DNA from: Smittium culicis
Lineage: Eukaryota > Kickxellomycota > Harpellomycetes > Harpellales > Legeriomycetaceae
Direction of reading: 5' to 3'
NCBI GenBank assembly: GCA_001970855.1
Contig: LSSN01003154.1
Location: forward strand, 1-27,151
Length of the DNA: 27,151 nt
Part shown: piece after piece, positions 22,627 through 27,151 of the stretch
Layout: each line of letters begins with the position of its first letter
Position numbering within the stretch: position 1 is the first letter of the stretch
Notes under the pieces: model-generated
Databases searched by the model: none
What the model saw: the letters and a program-made list of their open reading frames with translations, nothing else
What the model was told of the DNA's origin: nothing
Translations under genes and position numbers: made by a program

Positions 22627-23965
22627 ATGAAAATGCAGAGCTTTATTTTTAAGAAGGGGTTGTGTCCTCTTTATCGACCAATAATGAACAGCCGATTCAT
22701 ATCACACACAAAACTCGATCTTAGCAGCAACCTTCTATTGACAAAAGGAATCAGCAAAAATACAAATGCAACCTCAGGTATTTATACCAATATACCAAAG
22801 TTTCAAAATAGAAAATATTCAAACGATAACAATGCAGAGCCTGAGATTGCTTCAAATCCAGAAGACAATTTAGGTAATTTGGATTTACCACTGCCCCCTA
22901 TTCAATATTTTTAAAAAAACTGTTTAATATAATTTTTACACATTAAATAATAAGGTTGGAAAAGTTCAGCAGAAAAGCTCGATTCTACCGAAAGAATAAA
23001 GACCTTCAATATAAGACCCATACTTACAAACCCAATTCTTAAACCATTGGTTATAAGCGCCTCTTCCTTTTTATCTAAAGAAATAATGAAGGGTCTAACA
23101 TCTGAAGAGTATTTCCCCAAGGAACTATCTAATGGAGGTAAATACACTCATTTTCCTTATTTAGTGCAAAAAACAAAATAATACTAATGAAAGCTTGATA
23201 AATCGATAAACCAGAAATATTTATTACTCCCTCCCTCTCCTATCACTTTTTTTTATTTTATAAAATACTTACCAAAAACATAAACTTAAAATAGGTGCAT
23301 TTTCGCTAGTAAAATTTTGCGAATTTGTTACAAACGAGGATCTTGATTCACTGTCTTCGATTTTAACACCACAACTGTACAAAAAGTATATGCAAGCGAT
23401 AGAAAAGAACCGATTGGAAAATCTAAAATCTTCGATTTCCATAGAAAAAATCAACTCTTGTAATATCAAGGATATTGTATACTACACAGGACAACAAGAA
23501 TCTTTTGACCCCACAACCCCACTCAAATATAGAGTAGACCAGTATAGAATATCAATTCTTGGCAACTTCTTTTTAGGCTTTGACTCAGCGCAGCAACAAT
23601 CTTTTGCCAATGCTAAATTCACAAATATAAAAGATCTTGGTATGCAGATCTCCGTCGACATATCTATCAACTGCAACTTTAAACACGTCCTTAAACACCG
23701 CGGAACAGACGATATCATTTTCTCCAATATCGGAACACGAGATGTCATTTTAACTCTATCGAGCCCATATTACAAAAATTATGATGAGTTTGTTGACGCT
23801 TTTAACCAAATGTCTAATTACAAATATACATACAAATCGCCTCTTGAAGATGAAGTCCTTCCTAAAAAACACGTTGAACCTGAATTCAGCTGGACCATAT
23901 CTGACCTAGATTACTATTTCTGCAACTTAGAAAACCAGAACATATATAACTACTTAAGATCCTAA
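22627..23965 (+). CDS. Predicted mitochondrial protein, possible Tim44/MAIP1-like domain, three exons
   Basis: Join(22627..22873, 22955..23137, 23295..23965), 366 aa. Introns are 81 bp (GTAATT...AAG) and 157 bp (GTAAAT...TAG, with TACTAAT branch-like sequence). Both junctions are phase 1 and rebuild a GGT Gly codon (G|GT). The ATG start is supported by a basic, acid-poor N-terminus (KMQSFIFKKGLCPLYRP) and RKYS near residue 57, typical of a matrix-targeting sequence and cleavage region. Exon 2 and early exon 3 read EEYFPKELSNGG then AFSLVKFCEFV...LDSLSSILTPQLYKKY. This resembles the helical start of Tim44-like proteins such as MAIP1, MBA1 and mL45, where a short acidic 'loop plus Ile-Leu-Thr-Pro' segment follows. 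A strand-rich region then ends at SWTISDLDYYF. Known relatives handle membrane insertion or m-AAA protease assembly. Function here is inferred from faint pattern similarity. Stop TAA. Confidence 0.7.
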
Positions 23966-24324
23966 ACAAATCCCATAAAAAAAAAAAAATAACAAGAACC
24001 GATTAATCGAATTTACCATTAGTATACCCAAATTGAAAGGATACTATTTACATTTTGAAAAAATATTTTTATAATTCATTAATATTTAGTTTAAAAAATA
24101 TGTATCCATAAAAGTTTTACTTTATTGAAACTTTAACAATTTCAATAAATGTGAAAAAAAAAAAGAAATTTTTTTTATAAATCACTATAAAATTAAGGTA
24201 TATTATAGGATGCAGCTGAGTCTTAAAGTAGCTAATTAATATTTATTCAAGAAAAATAATAAAAATCAGAGTATACTGCTTTATTAAAAAAATATCACTA
24301 GACTATTAAAAAAGTATATAGTAG
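23966..24324. other. Convergent 3' intergenic region
   Basis: It lies between the stop codons of the plus-strand mitochondrial gene and the minus-strand Ser/Asn-rich gene. It has A/T homopolymers (A12 near 23979, A-runs near 24155) and should hold both 3' UTRs and polyadenylation signals. No gene is seen. Confidence 0.55.
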
Positions 24325-25007
24325 TTATTCCATATCAAAAACGTCAGAAGAGTCATTACTGAAGACTATATCATAAATAATTAGAAAAAAGTCGGTTATT
24401 CTTTAGATAAACTAAAAACGATGAAGTGAGTATCGAATTATAAGTATTAAATAGAATGCTTACCTTGGTTGGACTTTTTAAAAGAAGTAGAATCTGAAGA
24501 ATTGGATGATTTTACAGAGTTGTTTAGTTCTTCATGATTTTTACCAAACTGCTTTGCAAGCTTTTGGTCATGATGGCTAGAAGCAGAAGCTACATTATCT
24601 TGGCTATAACTATTTACAGGATTTGATACATTGCTGAAAGATTCTAGTTTTCTATCTATAAATGAGCCAAAGACAGGATTTTGTTTATCCGCAGACAGAC
24701 TTTGTGGATTACCTATGTTCTTAGTGCCAACATAAGAATTTAGCTTGCTGGAAACGGCAGGCGTATTTGGAGGAGCATTCCAGCCTTCTTCCAATATTGG
24801 AGCATTTTGGATATTGATGAAGTTAGACTTTTTCATCGAGTCTCTCATATACGAAGCCGCATATGAGTTTGGTGGTGGTTCTATTCCTGAATCAGAAAAA
24901 TGGAACAATCTCTTATCATCACCGCTGTTACTTATGCTACCAGCGACATCTACTCCAAAACTAGTAGTATCAGCAAATTCTTCAGTGTTTGAGCCTTTGA
25001 TGTTCAT
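24325..25007 (-). CDS. Ser/Asn-rich hypothetical protein, two exons
   Basis: Complement of join(24325..24365, 24464..25007), 194 aa. The intron is 98 bp (GTAAGC...TATAG, phase 1); without splicing the frame runs only a few codons further to a stop. The second exon adds VFSNDSSDVFDME and a TAA stop. The protein is rich in Ser, Asn and Asp with few hydrophobic residues, no signal peptide and no membrane segment. It is probably largely disordered, and could be a regulatory or stress protein. Less repetitive parts are RLFHFSDSGIEPPPNSY, SYMRDSMKKSNFINIQNAPI and FGSFIDRKLESFSNV, which would be the places to look for a motif. I recognise no family. A possible 5'-UTR intron lies upstream (25247-25334). 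Confidence 0.6.
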
Positions 25008-25560
25008 TATAAAAGTGTAAGATTCGGTTATTTGGAATGTAGGATGAATGAAGAGGATGTGAAAGTTGTAAGTTACAGAATATAATAAAACACAAGGAAT
25101 GTTTCTAGTGAAAATAAGGGAAAGTGAAAAAAAATGATATAATGTTAGAAAGTGGATGCGTTAAAATATTATTGTATAGCATCAAATATATAGCTTTAAT
25201 TTTATATACGTATATGGAAAGCTAAAATCTTTGTGTTTTTCCTATACTAGAGAATAGATATGGGGTATGGAAAAAAACAAAAATATATCAGAATGAGAAT
25301 AGAATTATAAGTTAAGAGTTATAAAGAGAAATACCTCTAAAAAAAATTGGAAATGTCAGTGTAGATCGAATAAAGAAATGGTAAAAAGCACAATTTTAGC
25401 TGCGGAAGATTAAAAAGGATGTGATGGTAAAGACAGCAATTAAAAGAGAAATAGACTGAGGTAAAGAAATAAAGAAGTGAGAAGTGAGTGAAGTGGAGAG
25501 ATGAGCTTTTTCATTTAAGTATCCCTGCTTTGAAAAGGATAGGGAATAAGTACAGTCTTT
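25008..25560 (-). promoter_or_regulatory. Promoter and 5' UTR of the Ser/Asn-rich gene, with CT-rich tracts
   Basis: On the minus strand the region has long C/T-rich tracts (about 25400-25530), as near fungal transcription starts. It also holds a good intron candidate at 25247-25334 (88 bp: GTATTT, an internal CTTAAC, then TTCTCTAG). The stretch between that and the ATG at 25007 has no continuous frame with the gene, so a spliced leader would be untranslated. Confidence 0.35.
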
Positions 25561-26987
25561 AGCCTTTATAAAGAAATGGAAAATAGAATCAATTCCTGCA
25601 GTCAAAAATATTTTTGTATAAACCCACTCTATTACTTTCTTATTTGCTGCTCTTTGCGAGATATTTCCACTTATAGTCTTGAATTAAGCGCAACTTTCTA
25701 TTTATTACTTAAACCAGGCACAATAAAAATATTGAATTCCAATAATAACAATCAAAATAAATTCGCAAGCCAATAATCTGATAAAAGGAAATAATGTTAA
25801 GCCAATGGCTGTTTTTTGCGCATTTTTGGGTTAGTATTATTCAAATAATATAACCAAATGAATATAGAAAATATAAATACTTAAATAAGCATCCCTTCGA
25901 AATCTGATTTTGGAAATATCCAATTGGAATATTGAAACAATTGTTAGCTCGATTCATAAATAATTACCAAATTGTTACATTTATAATAAAATAAACCTGG
26001 CCAATACACGTGCTTAAATATTTTACTCATCTTATTGCCCATACAAATCATACGAGCATGGACACTTGTATCCCAGCAGAATCCTAACTAATCAAATGTA
26101 CCGCTTAATCCCCAAACTTTATAAAGCGAGGAAATCATATTTCTAAAACTTATAATACATAATACATAAAAGATTATCTGAATCGGTAGAGTCTTTTCCG
26201 CATACTCCAAAAATTATAATACTACCAACTGCGGCTCAATAGCCTCAAAACATATACCCATACTTACTGCGCATTATCCAAGTTCCAAAAGGCATAGTTT
26301 CTTATGAGTATAGCTATATCACAAAAAAATACTATAATCTTTTTTTTCCTGGAAATAGTCTGAAAACGCTATTCTTGGGAATTTTTCAATATCCATTTCC
26401 TGGTAATAGTCTGAAAACAATATTCTTGGGAATTTTTCAAATTTTGACTCACTAAACATACTATTTATGTTTACTTTGAATCGATACCAAACTTTTCTTT
26501 ACAAAAAATTTTGATTTTTTTATAATTTAAACCAGTTTAAAATAAAACTAACAGCAAGAAACTACAAATATTCCCAATAAAGTTGATAATATGTTATACA
26601 TAAATATTTTAGTATAAACGTCTATTATACTTAAAATTTAAACAATGATGCTTTTTATATTAACATTTTTATATCTACATATATAAATTTGGCATAATTT
26701 ACCAGGTGATACCATCATATCCACTATAATTCTCTATAAGCAGCAATATTAAATTCTAAATCCGCCAGAATTTATGTAAACCAAACAATATTCCTAGTTA
26801 ATTTATAAAAAATATACGTAAAATTATATTAAATTTTATTAACATTGGCTTGACTGGTGCCTGTTATTAAAGAATCTCGTAAAACACTTATATTTATAGC
26901 GAAATTAAATTTCATAAAATATTATTATCTAATATAGCTTTTAGTTTTTTTAACAAAAAATAACCCAAAATACAATAAAATAATATT
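25561..26987. other. AT-rich intergenic region
   Basis: No supported gene. CCAAT-type sequences occur at about 25770 and 25801. A GC-richer stretch lies at 26000-26130 and a tandem duplication at 26345-26440. The short open frames at 25576-25776 and on the opposite strand overlap each other and lack motifs. Confidence 0.5.
26345..26440 (+). repeat. Direct tandem duplication, 51-bp period
   Basis: A 45-bp segment at 26345-26389 recurs at 26396-26440 with three mismatches by eye (A/T, G/A, C/A). Each copy holds TTTCCTGG, AATAGTCTGAAAAC and TATTCTTGGGAATTTTTCAA. Confidence 0.9.
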
Positions 26988-27149
26988 TTAATTTTTACTC
27001 GCAAACAAAAATGTACAAAATAAACCCAAAGAAATTGATCTAATGATAAACCTTTTTCTTTTCAATAGTCGACTTATCAGATCCTTGTTATTATTCGCTC
27101 CGTTAACTTGTCGTTTTTCTAGAAATTTTATAATTTTCTGTATAAGATA
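26988..27149 (-). CDS. Possible 3' end of a gene running past the right edge
   Basis: On the minus strand a frame is open from the window edge to TAA at 26990-26988 (53 codons). The residues are mixed and coding-like: KFLEKRQVNGANNNKDLISR, then basic RKRFIIR and a hydrophobic LGLFCTFLFA near the end. G/C content rises in the same stretch. Such an open frame is moderately unlikely by chance in this AT-rich DNA. Without upstream sequence neither the family nor its reality can be settled. Confidence 0.3.
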   Translation of the reverse strand, partial: YLIQKIIKFLEKRQVNGANNNKDLISRLLKRKRFIIRSISLGLFCTFLFASKN

Positions 27150-27151
27150 CT

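Noticed and set aside
24745..25020. Plus-strand 91-codon frame
   Set aside because: Antisense shadow of the Ser/Asn-rich minus-strand gene, which has better splice and start support.
20996..26107. Shared 11-mer TGTACCGCTTA at about 20996 and 26097, with the reverse of its core at 22004
   Set aside because: One copy lies within a coding exon, spacing is irregular and there is no further flanking similarity; not enough to call a regulatory motif.

Overview
The window reads as nuclear DNA of an AT-rich fungus, probably an early-diverging lineage. The signs are short GT-AG introns (81-157 bp, several with CTAAC-like branch sites), the standard code in the host genes, a homologue of the adaptin-binding protein AAGAB/Irc6, a predicted mitochondrial matrix protein, eukaryotic tRNA genes, and an L1-like retrotransposon interrupted by a solo LTR. 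I cannot name the genus from sequence alone.

Left part (1-2955): the 3' portion of an AAGAB/Irc6-like gene (plus strand, one intron) is followed by about 1.7 kb of AT-rich spacer. Then come two minus-strand tRNA genes, tRNA-Pro(AGG) and tRNA-His(GTG), only 8 bp apart, with one Pol III terminator after the pair.

Mobile part (about 3148-9057): a decayed, roughly full-length L1-type LINE on the plus strand. ORF1 has an RNA-binding-type region and a damaged zinc knuckle. ORF2 has an AP-endonuclease, a reverse transcriptase with an intact YADD, and a C-terminal Cys-rich tail. It carries many stops and frameshifts. A 389-bp solo LTR (TGTCA...TGACA, perfect 5-bp target duplication GGAAA) sits inside the endonuclease domain.

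Gene desert (about 9058-18582): 9.5 kb of extremely AT-rich DNA (two lines counted by eye hold 8 and 6 G/C per 60 bases) with no credible gene. The LINE borders one side and a normal gene the other.

Right part (18583-27151): three spliced genes, each reconstructed from short exons. (i) A minus-strand five-exon gene encodes a 789-aa protein with an Asn/Ser-rich N-terminal half and a C-terminal part with hydrophobic segments; I do not recognise the family. (ii) A plus-strand three-exon gene encodes a 366-aa protein with a mitochondrial targeting sequence and a possible Tim44/MAIP1-like domain. It shares a 1.27-kb divergent promoter region with (i). (iii) A minus-strand two-exon gene, convergent with (ii), encodes a 194-aa Ser/Asn-rich protein of unknown function. 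A possible 3' end of a further minus-strand gene lies at the right edge.

The genes form no operon or obvious pathway. The most notable points are the nested retroelements, the AT-rich desert beside a LINE (a layout seen at some fungal centromeres), the Trp-to-TGA pattern in the LINE, and the tRNA pair that probably shares one transcript. All intron calls are by eye from splice signals and frame continuity.
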